Program-made: the position numbers and the translations under genes
NCBI GenBank assembly: GCA_028554645.1
Contig: JAQOOI010000018.1
Span: 1,054,001-1,118,000, forward strand
Source of the DNA: Omphalotus guepiniiformis
Lineage: Eukaryota > Basidiomycota > Agaricomycetes > Agaricales > Omphalotaceae
Direction of reading: 5' to 3'
DNA: 64,000 nucleotides
Shown here: positions 53,084 through 63,849 of the stretch, piece after piece
Position numbering within the stretch: the stretch's first letter is position 1
Layout of the letters: each line of letters begins with the position of its first letter
The notes under the pieces: model-generated
What the model saw: the letters and a program-made list of their open reading frames with translations, nothing else
What the model was told of the DNA's origin: nothing
Database searches by the model: none

Positions 53084-55004
53084 TCACCTCTCCGGACTAT
53101 CCTCTGCCAGGATCCGACCAACGCTTTCCTCCTCCACCGGGGAACGGGCGGTGTTGAGTGTCGTAATGGTAGGGAGGGAGGATGGAAAGGAAGAACCAGC
53201 CGACGCAGGTACCCGGGAAGATGAAGCATTCGCCGAAGAGCAAAGAGGCACGAGAGCCGAGGTTACCATGCGCTCGATGGTGCTGCGAGTGTCGGATTTA
53301 GAGAAGTCGAGGGGAAGGCGCGACGAACTCGGTTGGATCTGAAAACCAGTCTCCGTTTTCACCAAGCTCGAGTCTCGATCCAAAACCGACATGTCCCAGC
53401 CCAAGCCCGCGCCTATCATCTTCAAATCTTCGATTTCGTCCTTGAATGAAGGGTCGTTACGATGAAGAATGTTGAAAAGAAGGGTAGGATCGGTGACTGA
53501 ACCACGAAGGTGCTCCTGGTCCCGCTCGATGGACTCGCGAAGCTTGTTGGCGTTGTCGGCGAGGTCCAAGACGCTGCGGCGAAGTTGGTCGTATACAGAG
53601 ATCTTCTCGACGAGACCAATAACTTCTGCGCCGAGGTCTGAATAAGGAGGAAATGAGAAAAGATGTTAAATAAAAAGAAATAAATGATTAAACTTACTAT
53701 GAGAACCTTGACGAGCCAACCCGTAGATCGTATTTCGCATCTCGAGGGCACGAGCCGGCGTCAGGGTCCATGAACAAGGTTGCCTGCTTTTGAAGCAGAC
53801 GGCGCATTTGTAGGAGGTGCTCTGTATTTCGGGCGGGACACACTTCTCTGCTGCGTGAGCTGCGGTACATCGCGTACATGGCAAGCTGCCAGTGAGCTAT
53901 AAAAGATAAATGAAAGAGTAATAAAATAAATAAGAAAGAGACTTACTGCGTCGATGGTTCGAGTTGCATGGAGCAAGTCGGCAAGGTTGAAGACCGTGTC
54001 GCTAGCAGGATGTGTGAAGAGGCCGGCCTCGGAGACCTGATGAGAAGGACCAGCCCTCGCTGATGAAGCAGGAGCAGGGGTCGGCGACCTTTCGCTAGCA
54101 ACAGGAGATGGCTCTTTGGGAGTCGGGGCCTTTGCCTTAGGCTTGGGCTTCGGTTTGGGCTTCACTGCGCGAACGGGTGGACCAGTCTTGAGTGTTTTGG
54201 AAGGAGTGGACGCGCGAGGCTTCTTAAAAGAGAAGAGATCCATGTCGTCGTCGTCTTCTAGCAGCTCGAGCGCTCGCTTTTTCGAAGTCAGAACAGGCTA
54301 GAATATGAAAGGATATAAGAAAGAAATTTGAAGGGAATAGGAAGAAGAAAACGAACCTCAGGCTTGACTTGGACGGACTCGTCGTCAGACTCGAGGACCT
54401 CATCCTCTGAGTTGCTAAGAACGGTATCGTCGTCGCCACAATCGTCGCCGAGGATGGTATCGAAGTCGTGAAACTAGGAAATTATATTGAATAAGATTAA
54501 AAAGATTACGGTGGAATAAGGACTTACAGGCTCGAGACTATGTTTCTCCTGTTGATCGTCCTTCGAGATATACCAACCAGTCTTGTGAAGAGATGGGAGT
54601 CGAGATTCGAGGGGGTTGCAAAGTCGCACTAAAGCTAGCCACACCGGGCGCACATGCGGACAGAAATCCTCGATGTCGAAGTCGACGTGCTCAAAGAGAG
54701 TATCCTAGAAGAGAAAATGTAAGAATGAAAGATTAAAACTATAAGAAATACAACATACCATGAAGGGAGTGGCACTTTCCACGGCCTTGGTCATTTCTGA
54801 GACCTTGGGGGGATTCTTTCGTGGTTTATCAAAGTAACGACGATAGACGTCGACAATACATGCGATGACTTCATTGGCTTGTTCGTGAGGGTTGATCTGC
54901 GCGGTCTTTCGACCGGCTCGAGTTTTCTTGGCCACTGCCGAAATTTGAGAAGAAGAGGCTGCTTTGCCCTTCCCTTTGGAAGCTTTGCCGGTAGTTCGCG
55001 CCAT
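53084..55004 (-). CDS. antisense accessory protein X1 of element B, Zn2Cys6-like
   Basis: Unknown family. Six exons (55004-54759, 54704-54528, 54473-54357, 54297-53947, 53896-53698, 53637-53084) encode 547 residues. A basic start (MARTTGKASKGKGK) leads into an ordered segment (FCPHVRPVWLALVRLCNPLE), an acidic stretch (DDCGDDDTVLSNSEDE), and the AT-hook-like tract KPKPKPKPKAK shared with X1 of element C. The six-cysteine cluster follows at about residues 304-338, C-x2-C-x8-C-x11-C-x2-C-x6-C, ending in SW as in element C. The next helical part includes DQLRRSVLDLADNANKL and GLGWDMSVLDRDSSLV, matching GWDINLVSRASYIA in element C. The gene is opposite to gag-pol and starts about 0.5 kb inside the 3' LTR. 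DNA binding is inferred from the Cys pattern only. Confidence 0.78.
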
Positions 55005-55512
55005 TAGAAGAAAAGAAAAGAACAAGTATGTATAGAGAAAAACAGAAGGCTAGAGCCACTCTGAGTGAAAAATAGAGAGAAAGGAAGAATGGGCGTGAAA
55101 AAGTTGAAGTCCGTTTACTTATGGAACGACTCACCTGACCACGTTCCCACGGCGCACGGACCAGTGAAAGGCTGAGAGATGCGTGAAAAGAAAGAATAGA
55201 GAAGCAAGAAACTGAATAAGAAATGTGAAAGAGGAAAAGAGACGGAAAGTCACTTGCCTGAAAAGAACCTACGGCAATTGCCGAAGGCAAACAACTGGCC
55301 GAGAGTATTTTGGTCGGAGTTTGAAGTTTGATGATCGGCATAGACCGGCAAAAAGCAATGAACAGTGTACCACTGCTTCGGCGAACTCTGAGATGTGTGT
55401 GAATAAGTATTATATAATCAACAGGCTGTCTGCGAAGCTTTAGAATGTATCTTTGGGTGTATGACTGACCGATCACCAGACCGGGGACGGTCTAGATTTG
55501 GTTTGGGGGAGA
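55005..55512 (-). promoter_or_regulatory. leader and promoter region of X1 plus polypurine tract (element B)
   Basis: About 500 bp between the X1 start and the 3' LTR. The last 12 bases (55501-55512, GTTTGGGGGAGA on the plus strand) are the polypurine tract of element B. CGGGGACGG at 55482-55490 recurs in the internal copy near 52540. No clear TATA box is seen before X1. Confidence 0.55.
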
Positions 55513-57008
55513 TGTTGCGCTGAAAATGCATACACACCTGAAATACCTGAAATTAAACGATTTCTACTGTGAATATGATGGGAATAAAGGGCTAGACTAT
55601 GTCCCATAGTGCTAGCTAAAACATAGAACACGAATAGTTAAAGGCTCGAAGTGAAAGGACTACGATGTACGAGTATGCATCAAGACCTTATGGCTGATAT
55701 GCCTCTAGACCTTCGGCGAAGTAACTACCTGCTGCGAGACTGTACAGTATGGTCAGACCCACCCTGCCTGGCAAAGAGCCCTTCGTCTGGAAGTCGCTAT
55801 TCAAGTATCTGTGTAATCCACGGGACTTAGGAAGGAAGAAAACTACACACACACAGGCGTAATAGCCTCATGAGCCTCGATAATGTCGAAAGGACAAAGC
55901 TAGAGGTATCACCGAGCCATCAAAATGGTTTGTTCGAACTTAGCCGACCTCCTAGAACCTGCAGATTGATGATATACTGGAGATAACGCTTTATGATCGG
56001 AAATATATGATCGACGATTCCGTTCCGAGATACTAGATGGTCAAAGCTATGAAAATGATCAGTCTCGATGACTGTATAATAACTTATTAGTAAAGTAATG
56101 ACAGAATTGACCTTCGAGCGCTGGATATTGGTATATCTACGAGGTGCTATGGGGTCTAGATGTCGAAATAGGAGAAAATACGGAAGCCCGACGGGATGAA
56201 TGACTAGAAACTGCCCTCGGCGCCCCTATAAGTACACTGTAAAACAGTTACGAAGATGAATAATAACGAAATGCATAGGAGTAGTTCGTTTAGAATGGCT
56301 CGAGCGCATGATAAGAAGGGTCTAGATGTACCAAAAAAACATCACTAAAACATAATACTTACACATATATACCCAAGAACTGCACATAATTACCCTCTAG
56401 ACGTGCCTACTTACCCAACTCAGTCATATTGTTTCTGTTTATATCCATTTTATACTCGATGTTATCCCTCTGTTCCTTTTAATTACTCCACTCAGTTTTC
56501 TATCTATTTATGAAATACTTACAAGCAGTAGAGTACATATACTGTCATGTATAGGGTCGAGCGCCCCAGGTTACGACTGCCCGCCAAATTGGAGAACTTT
56601 ACGTATCTTCTAGAGCGTTAAATCGCAGAAGGCCTCTTGATTGTGAACGTCAGGCCCCGGTTCTTCGAGCTGGTAGAGGCGGACTATTAGGAATTGCAGT
56701 GCTTTAATAGAGTGCTAAATATCTGAACATCTGTTGTGTTTGAACTGTCTGTCTGTCTGTCTGTCTGTCTGTGTCTGTCTGTCTGTGTCTGTCTGTCTGT
56801 GTCTGTCTGTTTGCTGTTTCTGGTACTCGTCGAAGGGTCTAGACGGTGATCTTACAGTTCAGTTAGTCTTTCCAACAGTCTAGCTCGACTTTAGTCAGTT
56901 TTCTGCGTGCGGAATCTTTGCCAACGCCAGACTACACTCGCTTTTACAAGGCAACCTTTGAGTTTAGACGAGTTCCTACGTCTTAGAGTGCTCATTACGC
57001 TGCTATTA
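55513..57008 (+). repeat. element B 3' LTR
   Basis: Matches 41915-43409 with one extra A in GAAGAAAACTAC and GTATCACCG in place of GTATCGCCG. It is followed by the target duplication GCGC at 57009-57012. Confidence 0.95.
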
Positions 57009-57012
57009 GCGC

Positions 57013-57302
57013 TTGGATGGGACATCAACCTGGTGTCTCGAGCAAGCTATATCGCTAGGAACGAATCTGGTCGTTTCGTCGTGGTGGATCCAGAGGTCGA
57101 GCCGCAGCCCAGTCCTTCCAATATCCGTTCCACTCCCGTTGCTACAGTCATCGACGAATCGCCTCAGGCGGTCGGTGCCTCGCAAGTCACGGTTGAAGAG
57201 GATGAGGACAAGGAGGACGAGTTGGAGGAAGAGACAGCCGGGAAAGTCCTGGTGCCAGAAAGCAGTCCACTAGCTGGGAGGGACGATCCCCTCTCAGAGT
57301 GA
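57013..57302 (+). pseudogene. 3' end of X1 of element C, separated by element B
   Basis: The sequence TTGGATGGGACATCAAC continues the X1 reading frame interrupted at 41914. It encodes GWDINLVSRASYIARNESGR, an acidic tail and a TGA stop at 57300-57302. The same GLGWDxxxL block ends X1 of element B. Without its first part and promoter it should not be expressed as X1. Confidence 0.8.
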
Positions 57303-58144
57303 CTTTCAAGGCTCGGGTGCACGCATAGTTCGTACCCCTTTTTCCCTTTACTTTCTCCATCTCTCAGTCCCAATCTCACAGATCTGTCGCTTTCTTCGCT
57401 TGGCTGGGACCTGCCGTATTCGTTCGCATCTCGTCGCGGGTGACCTTGGTGTTCAACACACCAGGTTGCCCAAATATATAAAAATTTTATACATCGCTTT
57501 TTCTGTAGATACTCCCTTTACTTATTTTATAGTAGTATAGGTCGAAGTATCTCTTATTATAGTCCTGAGCTTCTATGCTCAAAAATACATATTTCATTTT
57601 TCTTGGCATGAATCTGGTGTGAAACATAAGAAGTCATATTGAGAGTCTCCTTCAAGTTGAGTATCTAACTCGATTCTAGAGGGAAACAATTCTTTAAATG
57701 ACTTAAGCCCACAATTTTCAATAAGTATCGTTTCTTTTTGAGGATACATTGAATTTAATAAGTCCTTTCTGTCAAGGTTGAGAGCTCTCGGTTACTCGGC
57801 AATGCTATTCGGCTAAGTCCTCTGCGGTCAAAGCTGTCTAGATCTCCAGATTTGAGATATTTGAAATTTCAAAAATTCAAAATTTTTTGGCCTTGTAAAC
57901 TTTGTGTGCTCTCTCCCCCCAAGTAAAATTAACTTCAACGTCCCCGTTGATCAATCTGCTACGCTGGCTAGGCCTCATTGTGCCTGTTTGAACAGCATAG
58001 GAGTAATGACCAACTTGCAGATTTAGACGGGGTAGACCAGATATAAAAGGTGCAGCGCAGATTCAGAACGACTCAGCACCATCTATCACTTGGTTCTACA
58101 ACCCTTCCACTTTTATCATTTCTCTATCTCTACATTTTACAGTT
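57303..58144 (+). other. spacer between X1 and X2 of element C with polypurine-like module
   Basis: Contains an internal copy of the polypurine-tract module on the plus strand (TCTCCCCCCAAGTAAAATT at 57912-57930 and CGTCCCCG at 57939-57946, compare 39377-39407). It also has a GTATCTAACT motif at 57661 and a TATA box (TATAAAAG, 58042-58049) 103 nt before the X2 start. No gene is seen. Confidence 0.55.
58042..58049 (+). promoter_or_regulatory. TATA box of antisense gene X2 (element C)
   Basis: TATAAAAG 103 nt before the ATG at 58145, matching the spacing found in element B. Confidence 0.55.
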
Positions 58145-59546
58145 ATGGCCCCTAAAGGTCCCAAGACTTGGCCTGAGCGTCCTGAGTGGGTTGCCACAAC
58201 GCAGCGATATCTTTCTCGAGCTACTGGAGCCATGGAGGCCAAAGATGCGGATACTGAACTGCTTGGGATGCTTATTACAGCCCTTGCTAGTCATCTTGTA
58301 AATGTTCAATCTTTGATTCCAGGTCCAGTCTCTAACTTGATTTCTTAATACAGAAGAAGTCTCTGCCTGCATATGCAGTTGCTAAGTCCGAGGAAGCGTT
58401 CACTTTGTTCGACAAAGGTGTCAATCTGGTCGCAGATGCAGTCAAGAAGTTCCCATCTGTAGGTGAACCTGACACTTTCTCCGCCATTAAAGCTTTCCGG
58501 GACGACTTGGCAAAGCGCAGAGAGACTCTTAGTGGGTCTAAGAAGCGCAAAGTACGTTTTTATTGACCATCCCTCTCATTTCGAGTATCTAACTGCCTAT
58601 CGGTGTGTAGCCAGCTAAAACTCCCGAACTTATTGAGGATGACGATGATGACGATGAAGAGATTGAGGTCATTACTGGTGACGGAGACGTTACTGTAAGT
58701 ATCTAACTCCTTGGTTACTGAGTATCTAACTCAAATCCCAACATGGTCTTTCTTTTCTCAGATGGCAGATGGACCTTCCCTTGGGCTTTCTGCGTCGATC
58801 CACGCTCCCAATAAGGATAACAAGGACTCTAGCAAGGACAAAACCAAAGGTTCTCCTACTACTACCACAGTTCAGAAGTCTTCCAAGGAAAAAGTAGTAA
58901 TTACTTCTCCAAGGGTAAGCAGATTTATGTTCAGAACTGTTCATTCGTTTCTCTTGACTGATGTACCTTGGTAACTTTTCAGGCTACCTCAGTTGGACCC
59001 AAAGATGTAAGTTTTTAGTTCCATCTGGAGATATTCATGCAGTTTTATGTACTGACTATAAATGTTCATGTAGAATGAACCTATTCCTGAGCCCCACAAG
59101 GTGATTGTCATGAAGAAGCCTCGGATTGAGAACCCAATCGTCAACCTTAGAGAGGAGACAGACCGTGAGTAGTCACCCAATCTGCGGCTTTTTCGAGTAT
59201 CTAACTCAATTATCCTGCAGATGAGCGCAAACTCCGGGAGAGTGGAGAAGAGATTGTGACTCGTATCACTGCTCTGTTCCCTTTCATGGACTTGGACCAC
59301 TTCTCTCCTGAGGTTCTTCAATCAATTTCCAACTTCTTGAAGACAGAACTCAGTGTTCATCAACATGCCATTCAGTATCATCATTCTCAGTACAGATTTG
59401 CCTACAAGGAGTTTTCCCGTCTGGAATTGCTCCGAAGACAGAAGGAGAAGGCTTACAGGGCCAACCAGAGTCCCTTGGAGTCTGGTCCAGGTACTGCTGA
59501 TGATCCAGCTCCTTTCCATGCATTTCCATCTGCAGACATTCTCTGA
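58145..59546 (+). CDS. antisense accessory protein X2 of element C
   Basis: Unknown family, clear homologue of X2 in element B. Seven exons (58145-58297, 58354-58551, 58611-58694, 58762-58914, 58983-59006, 59074-59164, 59221-59546) give 342 residues. It begins MAPKGPKTWPERPEW (compare KTWPERDQW). The acidic exon carries LIEDDDDDDEEIEV, then LGLSASIHAPNKD (compare LGLSASMHAPSQE), a Lys/Ser-rich linker, and the helical C-terminus LSPEVLQSISNFLKTELSVH. Exon 1 (153 nt) and the acidic exon (84 nt) have the same lengths as in element B. GTATCTAACT motifs lie in introns 2, 3 (two copies) and 6. It converges on pol, with 202 bp between the stops. The function is unknown; the protein is probably nuclear from its basic and acidic patches, which is inference. 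Confidence 0.8.
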
Positions 59547-59748
59547 CTTTAATGTTACATCTGGACATCTCAGTATCATTTATGGGCAGTTTACATGGTA
59601 TTGGTACACCGTATAGGACATCTTCAGACACCCTTTATGTTTATCTTAGTAGTGCATACTACTGTTACCCACTTTTTACTTTCATCTGCAACTAGGTAGT
59701 CACTTTTTCAGTGTCTATCTCGTACTTTGTTCAAATATAGTGTGTTTA

Positions 59749-62700
59749 TCATTTATTTTGTGAAGATTGGGACCTAGTCTGGACTGGAGCGTCCCAATCT
59801 GGTTCTTCTTCATCTGCATCGTTTGCAGATTGTAGTTCTTCATCACTGGACTCATCAAGATCTTCATCTTCAGCAGGAATTCTCAGTTGAGGAATACTGT
59901 CAAAGATGTAATCTCTCTCAAGTTCAGGGTCTAACTCAAAGTTATCATTGACCATCTCTTCTAGTTGTTCACTAGTTAGGTCTATAAGTTCATGAATGTT
60001 CTCAGGCAGTTCAATTGGTTCATATCTAGCTACATGGGGTAGTACTCTGAAGGCAGCAACCTTTTCTCTGAGTACTGTGCCATCCATCTGGGCCACAATG
60101 TAGGATCCCCCTTTGGTTCTCCTTATTACAATCATGGGTCCCAGGTATCTAGGATACATTTTTCTGTCCAAGTTCTTCTCAACTTGTGTATTTCTGACTT
60201 GTATAAGTGTACCAGGTTTGAAATCAAAGTCTCTGATAACATTTCTGTATTCTTCTTCATATTGTCTAAGAGTCTCTTTCTTGGTTGTATCAATTCTAGA
60301 TATCATTTCCTGCACATGGGTTCTATGCTTAGCTAGAGCTTGAGCTCTGTAGCCAATAAGTTCCTCATATGTCAAGATTCTATCTGGAAGTTTTACTAAC
60401 CATGTAGATTCAACAATATCCAAGGGTAGGATAGGTTCAGCTCCAGTAACAAGGAAGTATGGTGAACATCCAAGTCCTTTTCTAGCTGTAATTCTATCTG
60501 CCCAGAAGACATGTTTGAGGAACCACCACCATCTCTTTAGATCTCCACCTGTAGCTTTTGCCAAGGCAGTTCTAATGTCAAAGTGGGCTCTCTCAATCTT
60601 GCCATTTGCTTGGGAATTGTAAGGAGATATAGTAATTCCTTTAATTCCATATTTATCTTCTAGCCATTTAAGCATAGCTCGCATCTGGGGTGCATTATCA
60701 GTTACTACTTCATCAGGACATCCCCATCTGCATATAATATCATCAAAGAACCATTCTCCCAATGATCTAGCATTGTCAGATCTTAAGGCTCTTCCTTCAG
60801 ACCAGGATGAGAGTGCACATCTGCCATGTACAACATCCTTGCAACCATTACTTGGAGGTGATACTTTGAACACATCTACATGAATCTTCTGAAACAGGGA
60901 GGGAGTGTGTGTAAGAGTAGGAGGAATCTTCAACAATTCTAATTTTCGGTTCTGGCAGATTTGGCAGGATTTGACAAACCAATTGACATCTCCATTCAAA
61001 TCTGGCCACCAAAAACGCTTCTCTATGAGAGCTTTTGTTGCAAACATTCCTTTATGTCCCAGATGGTCATGAGCAGCATGCATCATGTACATCCTTTTCT
61101 CTTTAGGCATAACCAGTCTATGCTGGCCTCCTGTATCATCATTCCTTCTATAGAGTCTCCCATCTCTGTCTACAAAGAACTTTACAGCCCTGGAAATGAA
61201 CTTTTTCATAGCAGTCTCACCTAGGTGAGCTAGAGGCTGATTGCCCTGCAGGTACCAATCTTTGATTAGGTCGAGTTGTTCATCCAGTTCCTTTGTAGAT
61301 GCAGATCTGTGATCCTCTCTATATGGGTGTTCATGTTTCCATTCAGTACCTCCTTCAGGTATAACCAAGGTCTGTGCAAACTGCAACATCGAGTTAGATA
61401 CTGGATGTTGAATTGCTAACAGCTCTCTAATGGAATTCAAGTGACGTTCTTCTTCAAGAGCTTCTTGCAAATCGTCTTCAAAGTCGTCTATTGACTTTGC
61501 AACTTCCTGCAAGTAACCACCTCGAGTATCTATTTCATCTTTAAAGGCTTCAAAATCAAAGGGTACCTCAGATTCACCATCTCCCATTCTGAATTTCACC
61601 GGCAGACCATCATCTTCATCAACAAATGAATCCGGATCTCTAGATGCCGCTCTTTCAGTTGGTATGGTTCCTCTAGGTGGTCTAGATAGTCCATCTGGTC
61701 CCTTATGTTCAGTGCCCTTGATGTGTACCAAGGTGAAGTGGAACTTCCTTATTTCTTCAATCCATCTGTTTATAGTTGCATTGGGACCACTACTGGGTTT
61801 GTCAAGCATTCCTTTAATATAGCTTGCATCTGTTTCCACAGTAAGATCCCTACATCCATATGTCTGGTAGTATGTTTGTTGTAAGGCCAACATCAAGCCA
61901 TATAGTTCTCTCTTGGGTTGAGAAAACCTTGCTTCTCTCTCATTTAAGGTAATAGAACCCATCCAATTGTAGAACTTTTTCTTTGAATCTGCAGGGTCTC
62001 TCTGATATAGTTGGAAACCTACTGCCATCCAGGAAGTATCTACTGAAAGGGTGATTCCAGTACTTAAATCATAGTCAATAGGACGGAGTGCTGGAGCATT
62101 CCTAATCCCATCTTTAATCATTTCTACAGCTTCCAATTCTGCAGGACCCATTTGAAAAGGTACATCTCCAGTTAAGATTGTCAAAGGTTTTGCTTTCTTG
62201 GCATAATCCTTTATGAACATCCTCATCTGACCAGCAGTGCCCAAAAATGACCGGATATCTTTCTTCTCAGACCATTTTGATGCATCACAAGTCAGGACAA
62301 CTTCAGCTAGCCTTTCCACTGGCTTTTCTCCTTCATAACTGACATGATGTCCAACAACATCACCTTCAGCTACACAGATGAAAGCTTTGGTCCCTGCAAA
62401 GGTACCACCAGCATGTTTCATTCTTTGCACAATTCTGTTCATATTCTGCAGATGCTCCCACACAAACCTTCTGATGCCAGAATTTTCAGGGATAGTTTCA
62501 TAACCTCCATCTGCAGTTTCATATCTGCTGACAGGCCCTTTTACTGGTACATCATCAATGTAAGGTTTAGTTACATGTGGAATTTCATCTCTGAAGATAT
62601 ATGTAACATCATCATGATAGATAGGGACAGAGTTTGTCCAACCCATAGGTAACTTCACTAATCTATGTGGGCCAAAAGGTGTTTGGAAGGTGGTAAGATC

Positions 62701-63849
62701 TCTTGAACTTTCATCAACCAGCCTCTCATCATACCCAACAAAGATATCCAGTAAACCCAAACATGCTCTTCCAGAGAAGCTTCTAGCTATATCTGCAGTT
62801 GCAGGAGGAATCCCTGAATGTTGAATAGTCACTTTATTGAGTGGTTCTAAACTATGGACCAATCTTAAGCTTTTCCCATCTTTCTTTAAGACACAGAACC
62901 ATCTGGATCTATAGGATGAACTAGAAGGCTCATATACACCAGCATCTATTTTGTCCTTAATCATTTTACACACTTGATCATAGATCCCTGGAGGTATAGG
63001 GATATTCCTTTCTACCCAAGGAGTGTGTGGTAACACTGGAAACTTTACTGGAGGAAAGAACTCTGTATTAAAGGTTCCTCCTTCAGATGCTTCCCATGCA
63101 AATGCTTTTTCTTGGACTTTCATAAGATGGTGTACAAGTTTCATTTCTTCAGGCCATAAGAAACCTTCATTATGATTCTTGTCTACAATTTCTTTTCTTT
63201 CTTGAGAGTACCTCTCACCAGGAGTGAAATCTGGAGGATGAGTAGGTAACTCAGGCATATCTTTTAACGGATCTCCAATTATTTTTCTTTCAATCCGGAA
63301 CTCCGCAGGTAAGGTAGCTTTAACAGGTTTGACCTTAATAGCAACTGGTTTGTACTTTCTAGAAGCCAAAACAGTCACCAATCTGGCCATTTTGTTGCCA
63401 TTCTTATCTCTACTCCATCTGGGTCTTGAAGATTGGACAGGTTTAGGTTCCCTTTTGACCTTTTTACCCTTATTCATCCTCTTTTCAGTTCCAGATGCGG
63501 GTTCCAAAGTGTGATTAAGTACCGTGCAAGTATCTAAGTCTGAATTCTGAGTATCTAAGTGCTCTTTTGAATTCAAATTTAAATTTTCTCGCCAGGTACA
63601 GAACACTTGTTTCTTTTCTGAGTCTACAGACCGATTTAAATACGATCTAACCGAATCTGCAGCCGCCATATCGTTTTCTCTTATGATGGATTCAGCTGCA
63701 AACACAAATGCCTCAGCCTTTTCAGGTTCTGAAAACAATTCATTGTCTGGCAGCTTATATCCAGCAATTGTGGCATTGCCATCTTCATCCATTTCAATAC
63801 AAACAGCTACCTCTCCCTGATCTCTTATCAGTTCATTGAGGTCCGATGA
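59749..63849 (-). CDS. pol: element C pol: reverse transcriptase, RNase H, integrase
   Basis: Open frame of 1366 residues from the predicted frameshift point; the first ATG in frame is at 63792. The N-terminal extension includes KYKPVAIKVKPVKATLPAEF. The RT has VLPHTPWVERNIPIPPGIYD, LVHSLEPLNKVT, LPMGWTNSVPIYHDD and catalytic YIDD. RNase H has LSVDTSWMAVGFQLYQ, KRELYGLMLAL, VETDASYIKGM and GPDGLSRPP. The integrase has HAAHDHLGH ... CQIC and the D-D-E residues in HVDVFKV, VTDNAPQM and NGKIERAH, then GPMIVIRRTKGGSYIV. It is very similar to pol of element B, with an intact active site throughout. It is interrupted neither by element B nor by stops. The acidic C-terminus ends QTRSQSSQNK. Confidence 0.95.
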   Translation of the reverse strand, partial: SSDLNELIRDQGEVAVCIEMDEDGNATIAGYKLPDNELFSEPEKAEAFVFAAESIIRENDMAAADSVRSYLNRSVDSEKKQVFCTWRENLNLNSKEHLDTQNSDLDTCTVLNHTLEPASGTEKRMNKGKKVKREPKPVQSSRPRWSRDKNGNKMARLVTVLASRKYKPVAIKVKPVKATLPAEFRIERKIIGDPLKDMPELPTHPPDFTPGERYSQERKEIVDKNHNEGFLWPEEMKLVHHLMKVQEKAFAWEASEGGTFNTEFFPPVKFPVLPHTPWVERNIPIPPGIYDQVCKMIKDKIDAGVYEPSSSSYRSRWFCVLKKDGKSLRLVHSLEPLNKVTIQHSGIPPATADIARSFSGRACLGLLDIFVGYDERLVDESSRDLTTFQTPFGPHRLVKLPMGWTNSVPIYHDDVTYIFRDEIPHVTKPYIDDVPVKGPVSRYETADGGYETIPENSGIRRFVWEHLQNMNRIVQRMKHAGGTFAGTKAFICVAEGDVVGHHVSYEGEKPVERLAEVVLTCDASKWSEKKDIRSFLGTAGQMRMFIKDYAKKAKPLTILTGDVPFQMGPAELEAVEMIKDGIRNAPALRPIDYDLSTGITLSVDTSWMAVGFQLYQRDPADSKKKFYNWMGSITLNEREARFSQPKRELYGLMLALQQTYYQTYGCRDLTVETDASYIKGMLDKPSSGPNATINRWIEEIRKFHFTLVHIKGTEHKGPDGLSRPPRGTIPTERAASRDPDSFVDEDDGLPVKFRMGDGESEVPFDFEAFKDEIDTRGGYLQEVAKSIDDFEDDLQEALEEERHLNSIRELLAIQHPVSNSMLQFAQTLVIPEGGTEWKHEHPYREDHRSASTKELDEQLDLIKDWYLQGNQPLAHLGETAMKKFISRAVKFFVDRDGRLYRRNDDTGGQHRLVMPKEKRMYMMHAAHDHLGHKGMFATKALIEKRFWWPDLNGDVNWFVKSCQICQNRKLELLKIPPTLTHTPSLFQKIHVDVFKVSPPSNGCKDVVHGRCALSSWSEGRALRSDNARSLGEWFFDDIICRWGCPDEVVTDNAPQMRAMLKWLEDKYGIKGITISPYNSQANGKIERAHFDIRTALAKATGGDLKRWWWFLKHVFWADRITARKGLGCSPYFLVTGAEPILPLDIVESTWLVKLPDRILTYEELIGYRAQALAKHRTHVQEMISRIDTTKKETLRQYEEEYRNVIRDFDFKPGTLIQVRNTQVEKNLDRKMYPRYLGPMIVIRRTKGGSYIVAQMDGTVLREKVAAFRVLPHVARYEPIELPENIHELIDLTSEQLEEMVNDNFELDPELERDYIFDSIPQLRIPAEDEDLDESSDEELQSANDADEEEPDWDAPVQTRSQSSQNK

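Larger units (their letters stand above)
41915..57008 (+). mobile_element. element B: full-length 15.1-kb Ty3-like retrotransposon with two antisense genes
   Basis: Coding strand plus. 5' LTR (41915-43409), primer site, gag, protease, pol (to 50808), convergent antisense genes X2 (52324-51000) and X1 (55004-53084), polypurine tract, 3' LTR (55513-57008). It is flanked by GCGC at 41911-41914 and 57009-57012, a 4-bp target duplication. The LTRs differ by one base insertion and one substitution, as far as I can see, and every large frame is open, so this is a very recent insertion. It interrupts the X1 gene of element C. Restriction-like words TCGA and CTAG recur through it. Confidence 0.95.

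Noticed and set aside
51000..55004. Antisense genes as envelope (env) genes of an errantivirus-like element
   Set aside because: They are antisense, multi-exon, acidic/basic and lack signal peptides or membrane segments.
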